Shown: positions 16,600-24,603 of the stretch, piece after piece
How the letters are laid out: the number at the start of each line of letters is the position of its first letter
Position numbering within the stretch: position 1 is the stretch's first letter
Assembly (NCBI GenBank): GCA_964352025.1
Contig: CAYGPZ010000001.1
Location: 434,001 to 498,000 of the forward strand
From: Hirschia sp964352025
GTDB lineage: Bacteria; Pseudomonadota; Alphaproteobacteria; Caulobacterales; Hyphomonadaceae
Direction of reading: 5' to 3'
DNA: 64,000 nucleotides
The notes under the pieces: model-generated
Seen by the model: the letters and a program-made list of their open reading frames with translations, nothing else
The model's database searches: none
Told to the model about the DNA's origin: nothing
Position numbers and translations under genes: made by a program

Positions 16600-18347
16600 T
16601 TGGTTTCACCTTCTGCTTGTCTCGTTGCAAGTTTATATTCTCTATCCCTTTCATGGGCGATAATATCACGACTGGTCTCACTATCATAACCAAACTCACG
16701 CAATGTACGTGACGCCATTTGTAGGCCTGCTTCAATGGTTTCGGGGACAACAAAATTGGCACCGGCTTGATACAGCTCGCGGGCATGCTTCGCATCGCGC
16801 GCTCTCACGATAATAGGCATTTGGGGGCGCAATTCTCGTGCTGATTTTACCATGGCTTCAACCGCGATAGCGTCGTCTAGTGTAAATACTGCCATTGCTG
16901 CACCTTTGATCCCCGCTTTTTCAAGGATTTCTTTTCGGGCAGCATCTCCAAGATAGACACGCCAACCTTCGTTACGCATAGCATTGACACGTGTTGGTTT
17001 GGTTTCCAGAGCCACGAATTCCGTTTTTTCATTCTGTAGAATGTGGGCGACTGTCTGACCGACGCGGCCGAACCCAGCAATAATCACATGGCCTTCTAGC
17101 GCTGCATATCCGTCTATCTCAACTGCGTTTTCTTCTGTCTCGACATCGAATCTCTTCGCCAGATATTGTCCAAGTTTGGAAAGAGCAGGCGTTATCATCA
17201 TGGATAGCCCAACAATTGCTGTCACGAGCGTTACGTCGTTTCCTGAAAGCACATCTCCAGCGGCACCTGCTGCCATGATCACAAATGCAAATTCGCCCGC
17301 CGGAGCGAGGAGAAACGCAGTTTCGAGCGCTGTTGACGTTTTGCCCGCGAAAATTCGAACAGCAGCAAACGCAACGACCAATTTTAAAGCTAATAATCCA
17401 AATAAACCGAGGAATACATTTTGCCATTGGCTTAGCATGGTTGGTATATCTAATCCCATGCCGACTGTCATAAAAAATAAACCTAATAACAGGCTTTTAA
17501 AGGGTTCGATGTCGACTTCTGTTTGATGTTTGAATTCTGTTTCACCCAGCATCAGGCCGGCGAGGAAAGCACCAAGAGCCAATGAAAGGCCCGCACTTGC
17601 TGTTATAACAGCAGCCCCGACAACTGTGAGAAGTGTTGTCGCAATTAGAAAATCCCGTCCGCCAGTCGTTGCGGCCAATCGGAAGAGGGGGCGGAGCAGA
17701 AATTGTCCAATAAAAAAGATGACGACCAATGCCGCGAAACCATTGAAGGCGGCTTGGGCGATTGCGCCTGATAAGTCAGTTGAACCTTTTGAGAGGAAGC
17801 CCGCCAAAATAAGAATAGGGGCAACTAGAATATCCTGAAATAGCAGCACACTTAAACCTGCTCGACCCGCAGGTGATCCAGCGCGCTGCTCGTCGATCAA
17901 AAGCTGCATGACGATAGCGGTTGATGAGAGGGCTAGGGCCAAACCAATTAAAGTGGCGGCTGGTGCGGTCAGCCCGATTATATAAGCGCCGACACCGATC
18001 AATGCGGCGCTTAACCCAGCTTGGAAAGTACCTGCTCCAAACACGAGTTTGCGCATAGCCCAGAGTTTCTCAAATGACAGTTCAAGTCCAAGAAGGAAAA
18101 GCAAAAAAAGTACGCCGAGTTCTGCGAATGGGGCCGCTGCTTCGGGCTCACTCATCGAGACGTAACTTAAGATCGGCCAATCATGCGCCAACCCACCCAG
18201 TCCAACTGGTCCAAGAGCAATACCGGCTAATATAAACCCAAGCACTGCGGGTACTCGAAAATATCTCAAAGCTGGTATGACGAGACCTGCGGCAAACAAA
18301 AAGACGATTGCGTCTTTAATCAAGATTTCTTGACCAGCGTGCTGCAT
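16596..18347 (-). CDS. Monovalent cation:proton antiporter, CPA2/Kef type, with RCK domain
   Basis: This 583-residue inner membrane protein has twelve or so membrane segments (residues 1-385) followed by a soluble RCK/TrkA-N domain. The membrane part shows LGVLFLLFLLGLELSF and the LALSSTAIVMQLL motif of Kef/CPA2 proteins; the RCK part begins GHVIIAGFGRVGQTVA, a Rossmann nucleotide site. Such proteins exchange K+ or Na+ for H+ and may respond to glutathione adducts or nucleotides. No KefF/KefG partner is adjacent. The downstream NTF2-like gene overlaps by four bases. The order KefB versus KefC cannot be decided. Confidence 0.9.
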   Translation of the reverse strand: MQHAGQEILIKDAIVFLFAAGLVIPALRYFRVPAVLGFILAGIALGPVGLGGLAHDWPILSYVSMSEPEAAAPFAELGVLFLLFLLGLELSFEKLWAMRKLVFGAGTFQAGLSAALIGVGAYIIGLTAPAATLIGLALALSSTAIVMQLLIDEQRAGSPAGRAGLSVLLFQDILVAPILILAGFLSKGSTDLSGAIAQAAFNGFAALVVIFFIGQFLLRPLFRLAATTGGRDFLIATTLLTVVGAAVITASAGLSLALGAFLAGLMLGETEFKHQTEVDIEPFKSLLLGLFFMTVGMGLDIPTMLSQWQNVFLGLFGLLALKLVVAFAAVRIFAGKTSTALETAFLLAPAGEFAFVIMAAGAAGDVLSGNDVTLVTAIVGLSMMITPALSKLGQYLAKRFDVETEENAVEIDGYAALEGHVIIAGFGRVGQTVAHILQNEKTEFVALETKPTRVNAMRNEGWRVYLGDAARKEILEKAGIKGAAMAVFTLDDAIAVEAMVKSARELRPQMPIIVRARDAKHARELYQAGANFVVPETIEAGLQMASRTLREFGYDSETSRDIIAHERDREYKLATRQAEGETK

Positions 18348-18763
18348 TTAGGGGTCTCTCTTTACGTTCGGATAGATTGCTCGATTTAATTATCTTTGTT
18401 CAAATCTTAGGATGGTATGAATGTGATGATGAAAACATACCAATGTGTAAAATTAGAGTACTTCTATCTTCAATTGTCTGTATTTCATGCGGGGCGTGAA
18501 GGGATTTTGATCAAGACTTGGTTAACATAATATATTGAATTTCTGCAAAAGGTTACCAGATTTAACCGTTCTGTTCATAAAGTTCTTCTAGTGAATTATT
18601 GATTATTTCTGATTGCAGAAATTTTTCTATATTTGCCTGATGCTTAGCGAATTATCGCTGGTGTTTTATGATTTTCCTCAAATAGTTAGGGCTCTATTAG
18701 GGCTATTTAATTATAATCCACTTCTAAGCGAGCCGATAAGGCCAATTCATTGGGGCAGTCAAG
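18348..18763. other. AT-rich 416-base intergenic region with two CtrA-like sites
   Basis: No gene is seen here. It separates the divergent antiporter operon and the tandem-receiver gene, so it should hold both promoters. GGTTAAC at 18520-18526 (TTAACCAA on the other strand) and TTAACCGT at 18562-18569 each resemble the CtrA half-site TTAACCAT with one mismatch and lie about 40 bases apart. No clear -10/-35 pair was fixed. Confidence 0.4.
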
Positions 18764-19621
18764 ATGCAAGCACTTAAGTGTCTTTTGTTGGAAGATAGTG
18801 GAACTCAAGCCAAGATTATGTCCTCAATGTTGGGGCAGCTTGGGTGTGAGTGCATGATTGCAATGAATGTGCGCGAATATAAGGGCAAGCCAGAACTCTT
18901 TGATGCTCAGTTTGACCTTGTTTTGATTGATATCAATTACGGCGGAATTAGTGGTTTAGAACTCATTGAAGACGTTCAAAAACGTTGGCCAGATGCTACA
19001 ATTGGCGTGATGACCGCTGATTCAACAGATAATTATAGAGGCTTGGTGAAAGCGCGGGAGCGTGGTGTCAAAGTGGTATTGCGGAAACCATTTGGTAAAG
19101 AAGAAGCACGCGCTGTTATATCCGATGTAGCTCAACTAAAAGCAGGTGGCGGAACGAAATTACATGCTTTGGTGATTGACGATAGCCGAACTTGCGGAAA
19201 AGTTGCAGCCGGAGTTTTACGTCCAAATAGTTACCGCGTAACTGTTTTTGATAATGCGCAAGATGCGATTGAACGTTTGAGCTACGATCACGTTGATATT
19301 GTTGTAACTGATTTGTTTATGCCTGATACAGACGGGCATGAGGTTATCAAACTGGTAAGAGATGTATGGCCTCACGTTGCCATTGTAGCAATGACCGGTG
19401 GAACTGAAGGGTCCGACATAGCGGGTCGAGAACTCAAGACAGCTAAAAGTCATGGAGCAAATGCTCTACTGTACAAGCCTTATGGTCCAGAAGAAATGCT
19501 CTCAGCAGTACGTCACGCATTGGATGAACAGCGTGAGATATATGGTGAAAAACGTATTCCATACCCACCAGCTCCTAAAGCATCTGGCGCAGCAGGAAGC
19601 AGTGTTTACCTAGACGTTTAA
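18764..19621 (+). CDS. Response regulator with two receiver domains and no output domain
   Basis: The 285-residue protein holds two CheY-like receivers in tandem (about residues 1-125 and 130-260) and a Pro/Ala-rich tail of about 25 residues. The first has acidic residues in LLLEDSG, the phosphoacceptor Asp in LVLIDINYGG and the Lys in LRKPFG. The second has LVIDDSR, Asp in VVTDLFMPDTDG and Lys in LYKPYG. Both look able to be phosphorylated. With no DNA-binding or enzymatic domain, it probably works by protein contact, as CpdR- or DivK-like regulators do. No kinase gene is adjacent. Confidence 0.88.
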   Translation: MQALKCLLLEDSGTQAKIMSSMLGQLGCECMIAMNVREYKGKPELFDAQFDLVLIDINYGGISGLELIEDVQKRWPDATIGVMTADSTDNYRGLVKARERGVKVVLRKPFGKEEARAVISDVAQLKAGGGTKLHALVIDDSRTCGKVAAGVLRPNSYRVTVFDNAQDAIERLSYDHVDIVVTDLFMPDTDGHEVIKLVRDVWPHVAIVAMTGGTEGSDIAGRELKTAKSHGANALLYKPYGPEEMLSAVRHALDEQREIYGEKRIPYPPAPKASGAAGSSVYLDV

Positions 19622-19635
19622 TACTTTCAGACATG

Positions 19636-19667
19636 AAAAAAGCCCCAACTATAAAAATTGGGGCTTT
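19636..19667. terminator. Bidirectional terminator between the receiver gene and mlaC
   Basis: The arms AAAGCCCCAA (19639-19648) and TTGGGGCTTT (19658-19667) form a ten-pair stem with a nine-base loop. The A-run on the plus-strand side gives a six-T tract on the minus strand, and the plus strand has a shorter T tract. It lies just between the stops of two converging units and probably serves both. Confidence 0.88.
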
Positions 19668-19691
19668 GTAAATTTGGTTTGAAGTAGGGGG

Positions 19692-20360
19692 TTAGCCTTC
19701 TTCTGTGAGATTAAGCTGGCTTTGGGCCATATCACGTTCACTGTTTAGCTTATTTGTCATCGATTGAATGCGTTCAATGAGGACATCTGCGCTACCATTT
19801 GATCTATCAAGAAGTGATACAAATTGAGCTTGTTGTTCCTGAGCTAGCCAAATCTGACTACCATCGATATTCAAAGCAACATCAAGAACTTTGTAATTCT
19901 CAGTGCCTTTTTCCTGACGGACGCGCCATTCGACGTTGAATTTTTTACCGCTTTGAGGTGCTAGAATACGCGTTTTAACAACTGAGTCGCCGGGACGAAG
20001 GTCCTTTGAGCCAACGACCTCGATTTCTTCTCCACGAAAGCGGTCTAGCTGAACTTCATAAACAGCCAATGCGTATGTTATAAATGCATCGGAATAAGCT
20101 TGAAATTCTTCTTTCGAAAACTGTCGACCATAACGTCCAACAGCGAACCGCGCCACTTTATCCATGTTTGCGAATTCATTCATATACTCGTTGAATTGCG
20201 CCGTACGTTCTTCTTGAGTCAGCTCAGGCTGGTTCAGCGTGTGAAGAACAACATTGGCGTTTTCTTGAACGAAGTTTTCTGATTGTTCGTCGGCGAATGA
20301 AGCGCTAGCGAAAATGCCGCTAGCAATTGCTAAAGTCGCTAATTTTTTTAAAATAGACAT
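19692..20360 (-). CDS. mlaC: MlaC-like phospholipid-binding protein (Ttg2D family)
   Basis: This 222-residue periplasmic protein has a signal peptide (cleaved near ASFA, residue 23) and the MlaC/Ttg2D domain. It is expected to carry phospholipids between outer membrane MlaA and the inner membrane Mla transporter. Visible family features are NPAR-like FAVGRYGRQFSKEEFQAYSDAF (here in residues 70-92) and the VEWRVRQEKGTENYKVLDVALNIDG-type strand set. The start at 20360 follows AGGAGGG at ideal spacing; the frame opens 90 bases higher within mlaA. It comes directly after mlaA. Confidence 0.88.
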   Translation of the reverse strand: MSILKKLATLAIASGIFASASFADEQSENFVQENANVVLHTLNQPELTQEERTAQFNEYMNEFANMDKVARFAVGRYGRQFSKEEFQAYSDAFITYALAVYEVQLDRFRGEEIEVVGSKDLRPGDSVVKTRILAPQSGKKFNVEWRVRQEKGTENYKVLDVALNIDGSQIWLAQEQQAQFVSLLDRSNGSADVLIERIQSMTNKLNSERDMAQSQLNLTEEG

Positions 20361-20394
20361 TGAAGCCCTCCTGAAGGCCCATAACAGTGTGTCT

Positions 20395-21132
20395 TTAGTA
20401 TTCATCATAACTAGGCAAATCTTCGTAAGCATTAGGGTCTTCTTCCCCATTTCTTATCGCTGATTCCCTCGTTTGGACATAAACTCGCCTTACAGCGGTG
20501 TAGGGGTCAGCTTGTTGTTCTCTTAATTCTTCAACTGTTTCGATCAAAGTTTCTCGGACAGAAACAACTCCCAAAACACGTCGGGTGACAGCTAACTCTG
20601 TATCTCCCGAAAATTGGGCGTAATTAAGGGGTTGGAAAACACTATCAACCGCACTGCCCAATAAGCCGCGCGGCGAGGTTGATCCAATTACTGGCAGAAC
20701 GAGATAAGGACCGCTTTCGGCACCCCATTTGCCTAGGGTTTGACCAAAATCTTCCTTTTTACGTTCTATCCCAAAGCTGCCTGCGACATCAACCAATCCA
20801 ACGACACCGAGAGTGGAGTTGATTGTAAATCGGCCAACAGTATTGGTTGCTCCTTCAAGATCGCCTTGAAGGACATCATTGGCAAAAGTCACCGGCTCTT
20901 TAAGGTTAGCGAGGGCGTTAGAAATTCCCTCGCGCATATCTTTTGTCGTGACAGCTCTATAGCCTTTTGCGGTAGGTTCTAGAACGGCCTTATCCAAAGA
21001 GTCATTAAAGGCAAACATTTTGCGATTGAAACTTTCGTATGGGTCATCCGTCTGCTCGGAGTTGTTTCCCGCAGATGCGCAACCTCCAAGCCCAACCATT
21101 ATCAGGGCTGAAATCGATACAACTTTATTCAT
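20395..21132 (-). CDS. mlaA: MlaA (VacJ) outer membrane lipoprotein
   Basis: This 245-residue lipoprotein has lipobox GLGGC (residues 14-18) and the MlaA domain. It forms a channel that removes mislocalised phospholipids from the outer leaflet of the outer membrane. Visible are DPYESFNRKMFAFND, the LKEPVTFANDVLQGD segment, GRFTINSTLGVVGLVDVA, and EDFGQTLGKWGAESGPYLVLP, all strongly conserved. The next gene, mlaC, begins 34 bases after its stop, so the pair forms an operon. MlaD, MlaE and MlaF are not in the window. Confidence 0.94.
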   Translation of the reverse strand: MNKVVSISALIMVGLGGCASAGNNSEQTDDPYESFNRKMFAFNDSLDKAVLEPTAKGYRAVTTKDMREGISNALANLKEPVTFANDVLQGDLEGATNTVGRFTINSTLGVVGLVDVAGSFGIERKKEDFGQTLGKWGAESGPYLVLPVIGSTSPRGLLGSAVDSVFQPLNYAQFSGDTELAVTRRVLGVVSVRETLIETVEELREQQADPYTAVRRVYVQTRESAIRNGEEDPNAYEDLPSYDEY

Positions 21133-21354
21133 TTATCTATTTTCCCTCATACAAGGCTCGCATATGAGTCTATTCATATCGAATTTCAATAGGCTTTTTT
21201 ATTTCTATAGATGAACTGTTTCCAAAAGGTCACAACTACGGATGATTAGTCCATTAATAGCATAACAATTGCTCAAAATTGTCAGCAGGAATTATCATAA
21301 AAATTCCAAAAGACATCATGAATTGTGGTTTAGGTTAAAAATCACTTGAAATCA

Positions 21355-21376
21355 CATATAAAGATATGTTTATATG
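21355..21376 (+). promoter_or_regulatory. SahR-type operator over the start of the methionine operon
   Basis: CATATAAA (21355-21362), GATATG, TTTATATG (21369-21376) is a 22-base element whose eight-base arms are perfect inverted repeats. It ends five bases before the ATG of the ArsR-methyltransferase gene and covers its ribosome site. It resembles the AT-rich palindrome described for SahR, the SAH-responsive regulator of methionine genes. Its place rules out the upstream alternative start at 21346 and suggests autoregulation of the whole operon. No second copy was seen upstream of metZ. Confidence 0.75.
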
Positions 21377-21381
21377 ATCAA

Positions 21382-22350
21382 ATGGATAATTTAAACATAG
21401 ATCTTATGGTGGAAAGTCTACGTGCTGCTGGCGAGGCGACACGTGCACGTGTGTTAGTTCTGCTGAGCCGTGGAGAGCTTTCCGTAGGCGAGTTAGCGCA
21501 AATATTGGGGCAAAGCCAGCCGCGCTTGTCCCGTCATATGAAATATTTGACGTCTGCCGGTCTTGTTGAGCGTATGCCTGAGGGGGCGTGGGTTTTCTAC
21601 AAGCTACCGCGTAAAGGACCTGGCCATGTTTTGGTCAATGCAATTCTTTCACTCGTAGATACCCAAGAAAACGGATTGGATCGGGATTTTGAGCGTTTAG
21701 ACGAAATTCGTGCTGCAAGGCATAAAGAAGCCGCTGAGTTTTTTGAGCGTTCAGCTAAAGAGTGGGATGCTATTCGCGCGCTTCATTACCCTGAAAGTGA
21801 TATTGAGGAGTCTGTTCTCAATATTGCGGGTAAAGGGCCTTTTGATCGTGTCGTCGATTTGGGGACAGGTACTGGGCGCATGTTGTCTCTTCTCGCGCCT
21901 TTCGCGCGGTCTGCAGATGGAATAGATTTATCTCACCAAATGCTGACAATTGCGCGTGCCAAATTGGCAGATACTGCATTTGACCATGTGGATCTTCGAC
22001 ATGGCGACGCAACGAATACGCCTTTCGAGCCAAATAGTGCGGACCTCGTTATTATCCACCAAGTTCTGCATTTTCTGGATGAGCCAGAGCGTGCAATTCA
22101 GGAAGCAAAACGACTATTGAAATCTGGCGGGCGGCTAATCGTTATCGATTTTGCGCCCCACAAACTAGAGTACCTGCGGCGCGACCAATCTCATCGGCAT
22201 TTAGGTTTTGCAGATTCGTATTTTGAAGACTGGTGTGACAGCGCTAATCTGAAGGTGGAGCAGGGGCAGTTTTTTGAGGCCCCAAAAAGCCAAGGCACAG
22301 GAAGACAAGATGGTATTGCAGTGAATGTTTGGACAGCGACATGCCCATAA
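21382..22350 (+). CDS. sahR: ArsR-type regulator fused to a SAM-dependent methyltransferase domain (SahR-like)
   Basis: This 322-residue protein has an N-terminal ArsR winged helix (about residues 5-90; ARVLVLLSRGELSVGELAQIL, split here for length, and QSQPRLSRHMKYLTSAGLVE) and a C-terminal class I methyltransferase fold with motif I VVDLGTGTGRML and the DFAPH segment. Such fusions, known as SahR, are thought to sense S-adenosylhomocysteine and repress methionine-cycle genes. The gene is followed directly by metF and metH, and a perfect operator sits over its start. Whether the domain keeps catalytic activity is unknown. The true start is 21382 and not the upstream GTG or ATG in the operator. 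Confidence 0.85.
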   Translation: MDNLNIDLMVESLRAAGEATRARVLVLLSRGELSVGELAQILGQSQPRLSRHMKYLTSAGLVERMPEGAWVFYKLPRKGPGHVLVNAILSLVDTQENGLDRDFERLDEIRAARHKEAAEFFERSAKEWDAIRALHYPESDIEESVLNIAGKGPFDRVVDLGTGTGRMLSLLAPFARSADGIDLSHQMLTIARAKLADTAFDHVDLRHGDATNTPFEPNSADLVIIHQVLHFLDEPERAIQEAKRLLKSGGRLIVIDFAPHKLEYLRRDQSHRHLGFADSYFEDWCDSANLKVEQGQFFEAPKSQGTGRQDGIAVNVWTATCP

Positions 22351-22396
22351 ATACCAATAAATTGAATAAGATAATTAAATTTCGAGGAATACTGGC

Positions 22397-23269
22397 GTGA
22401 GCAATCTAAATATATCATTTGAATTTTTTCCGCCTAAATCAGATGCGGTGGAGCAGCGCCTTTGGGATTCCGTGAAGCGCCTATCTCCATTGCAGCCAAA
22501 ATTTGTCTCGGTGACTTACGGAGCTGGTGGATCTACGCGAGAGCGCACACTGGATGTAGTTGGCAAAATTGCGTCTGATACATCTAACTCTATCAAAGCA
22601 GCGGGCCATATTACATGTGTTGCCGCTAGCAAAGATGAAGTGAATGACGTGCTTAAAAGCTATTGGGAGCGTGGTGTAACAAGTGTGGTTGCCTTGCGCG
22701 GCGATCCTGCAGAAGGCATTGGCGCAAAATACACACCTCACCCTGATGGATATGCTTATGCTTCTGACCTTATTGAAGGGGCTAAAGAAATAGCTGACTT
22801 TGATATTTCAGTTGGATGTTATCCTGAGGCGCACCCTGAAGCGAGAAGTCTGCAAGATGAACTATCAAATTTGAAGCGCAAATTTGATGCTGGTGCAGAC
22901 CGTGCGATTACTCAATTCTTCTTCGAGCCAGAAACTTATTTGCGTTTCAGAGATAAAGCGCAAGCGGCAGGTATGGATAAGCCAATTGTTCCTGGCATTA
23001 TGCTTCAGTCCAACTTTAAAGGACTGGCACGCATGGCAGATATGTGCGGTGCCTACTTGCCGCCTAAATATGCTGATTTATATGAAGGCCTAGAAGATGA
23101 TCTTGAAACAAGAGATTTGGTCACAGCGCATTTGACTGCTGAGCTTTGTAATAAGCTAGTTGATGAAGGTGTTGAAGACTTCCATTTTTACACCATGAAT
23201 AGGGCAGGCCTGTCTTTAGCGACATGTCGACTCCTAGGCGTAAAACCGAATAAAGGCACGGGCGAATGA
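22397..23269 (+). CDS. metF: Methylenetetrahydrofolate reductase
   Basis: This 290-residue FAD enzyme reduces 5,10-methylene-THF to 5-methyl-THF, the methyl donor for MetH next door. Visible are FEFFPPKSD at the N-terminus, SVTYGAGGSTRERT, the HITCVAASKDE strand, VVALRGDP and the ITQFFFEPETYLRF motif that binds flavin. The start is a GTG with a CGAGGA ribosome site. Its stop overlaps the start of the MetH N-terminal gene by four bases, consistent with cotranslation. Confidence 0.95.
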   Translation: MSNLNISFEFFPPKSDAVEQRLWDSVKRLSPLQPKFVSVTYGAGGSTRERTLDVVGKIASDTSNSIKAAGHITCVAASKDEVNDVLKSYWERGVTSVVALRGDPAEGIGAKYTPHPDGYAYASDLIEGAKEIADFDISVGCYPEAHPEARSLQDELSNLKRKFDAGADRAITQFFFEPETYLRFRDKAQAAGMDKPIVPGIMLQSNFKGLARMADMCGAYLPPKYADLYEGLEDDLETRDLVTAHLTAELCNKLVDEGVEDFHFYTMNRAGLSLATCRLLGVKPNKGTGE

Positions 23270-24318
23270 ACCGCGAGCAAAGACTAGAAAAAATCACTCA
23301 AATTGCGGATGAGCGCGTCCTCATTCTTGATGGTGCTATGGGAACTGAACTTCAGACATTTAAGCTGACTGAAGAAGATTTTCGTGGTGAGCAATTTAAA
23401 GACGTAGATCGTTTCCTAAAAGGCAATAACGACCTTTTGAACCTCACTATGCCTGAAACTGTTAGAGAAGTTCACCGTCGTTATTTTAACGCTGGTGCAG
23501 ATATTGCGGAGACAAATACGTTTTCAGCAACCACGATTGCACAAGCTGATTATGCGCTGGAATCCGTTGCTACTGATATTGCGCGCGAAGGCGCAAAGCT
23601 AGCGCGTGAAGTGGCTGACGAGTTTGAAACGGACGATAGCCCCAAAGCAGTTTGGGCGGCTATTGGCCCAACAAACAAAACACTATCATTGTCTCCTGAT
23701 GTGAATGACCCAGGCTTCCGCGAAGTGACCTTCGAAGACGTTGCGACCGCTTATAAAGAGCAAATTGCGGCGATGGCTGAATTTTCAGATGTTTTCTTAA
23801 TCGAAACAATCTTCGATACACTCAATGCGAAAGCAGCTATCAAAGCTGTCAAAGATTGGGAATTTGAGAGCGGTGAGACGCGTCCAATTGTTTTATCGGG
23901 CACGATTACAGATGCATCTGGTCGAACTTTATCAGGTCAAACGACTGAAGCTTTCTGGTATTCAGTCAGGCACGCCAAACCATGGGCGGTTGGACTGAAT
24001 TGTGCGCTTGGTGCTGATTTGATGCGCCAATACGTGGTCGCACTTTCTCGTGTCGCTGATACACGTGTTCTGGCCTATCCAAATGCAGGTTTGCCGAATG
24101 AATTTGGTGAGTATGATGTAACTCCTGAAGAGCAGGCCAATCACCTTGAAGCTTGGGCACAAGATGGAATTGTCAATGTTCTGGGTGGATGCTGTGGTAC
24201 AACACCGCCGCACATTGAAGCCATTGCTAACGCTGTATCTGGGAAAGCGCCGAGAGCTATTCCCAAAATCGAACCGGCTATGCGTTTGTCAGGCCTCGAG
24301 CCATTTGTTTTAAGTTAA
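23266..24318 (+). CDS. metH: Methionine synthase, homocysteine methyltransferase subunit (N-terminal part of split MetH)
   Basis: This 350-residue protein corresponds to the first domain of MetH, which binds homocysteine through zinc. Visible are LILDGAMGTELQ, the ETNTFSATTIAQADY segment, GLNCALGADLM with the first zinc Cys, and GGCCGTTPPHI with the Cys pair. It ends before the folate domain, which is encoded separately at 24604-27261. Split MetH is common in alphaproteobacteria. It needs the second protein as partner to transfer the methyl group from methylcobalamin. Confidence 0.93.
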   Translation: MNREQRLEKITQIADERVLILDGAMGTELQTFKLTEEDFRGEQFKDVDRFLKGNNDLLNLTMPETVREVHRRYFNAGADIAETNTFSATTIAQADYALESVATDIAREGAKLAREVADEFETDDSPKAVWAAIGPTNKTLSLSPDVNDPGFREVTFEDVATAYKEQIAAMAEFSDVFLIETIFDTLNAKAAIKAVKDWEFESGETRPIVLSGTITDASGRTLSGQTTEAFWYSVRHAKPWAVGLNCALGADLMRQYVVALSRVADTRVLAYPNAGLPNEFGEYDVTPEEQANHLEAWAQDGIVNVLGGCCGTTPPHIEAIANAVSGKAPRAIPKIEPAMRLSGLEPFVLS

Positions 24319-24328
24319 GGCTTTATAG

Positions 24329-24601
24329 ATGTCCGATGATGAGTTGAAAAATCTCGATACCGGCGAAGCTAAAATAGGCCGTTTTGTATTTCGCATGGCT
24401 TTAGCTTTTGGGTGGGGTGCAGCTGCGTGGTTAGTGTATACCCGCGCTGAAGAATTGGATATCTCCTACACGATGAAGGTAATTCTAGCAGGGTTTGCTG
24501 CCGTTATGACATTAGTGTCGTTCGTGCAGGCTCTTGGGAATTATGGCCCTGAAGATGAAGAAACTTCGGATTCGGCCAATGACGAAATTGAAAAGAAATA
24601 G
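24329..24601 (+). CDS. Small membrane protein between the two MetH genes
   Basis: This 90-residue protein is not recognised. It has two likely membrane segments (about residues 20-38 and 50-70) between an acidic N-terminus and a very acidic C-terminal tail (PEDEEETSDSANDEIEKK). It lies ten bases after the first MetH gene and two bases before the second, so it is translated from the same transcript. Nothing in the sequence links it to methionine synthesis. It may be a neutral passenger or a membrane tether for the enzyme halves; both are guesses. Confidence 0.75.
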   Translation: MSDDELKNLDTGEAKIGRFVFRMALAFGWGAAAWLVYTRAEELDISYTMKVILAGFAAVMTLVSFVQALGNYGPEDEETSDSANDEIEKK

Positions 24602-24603
24602 AC

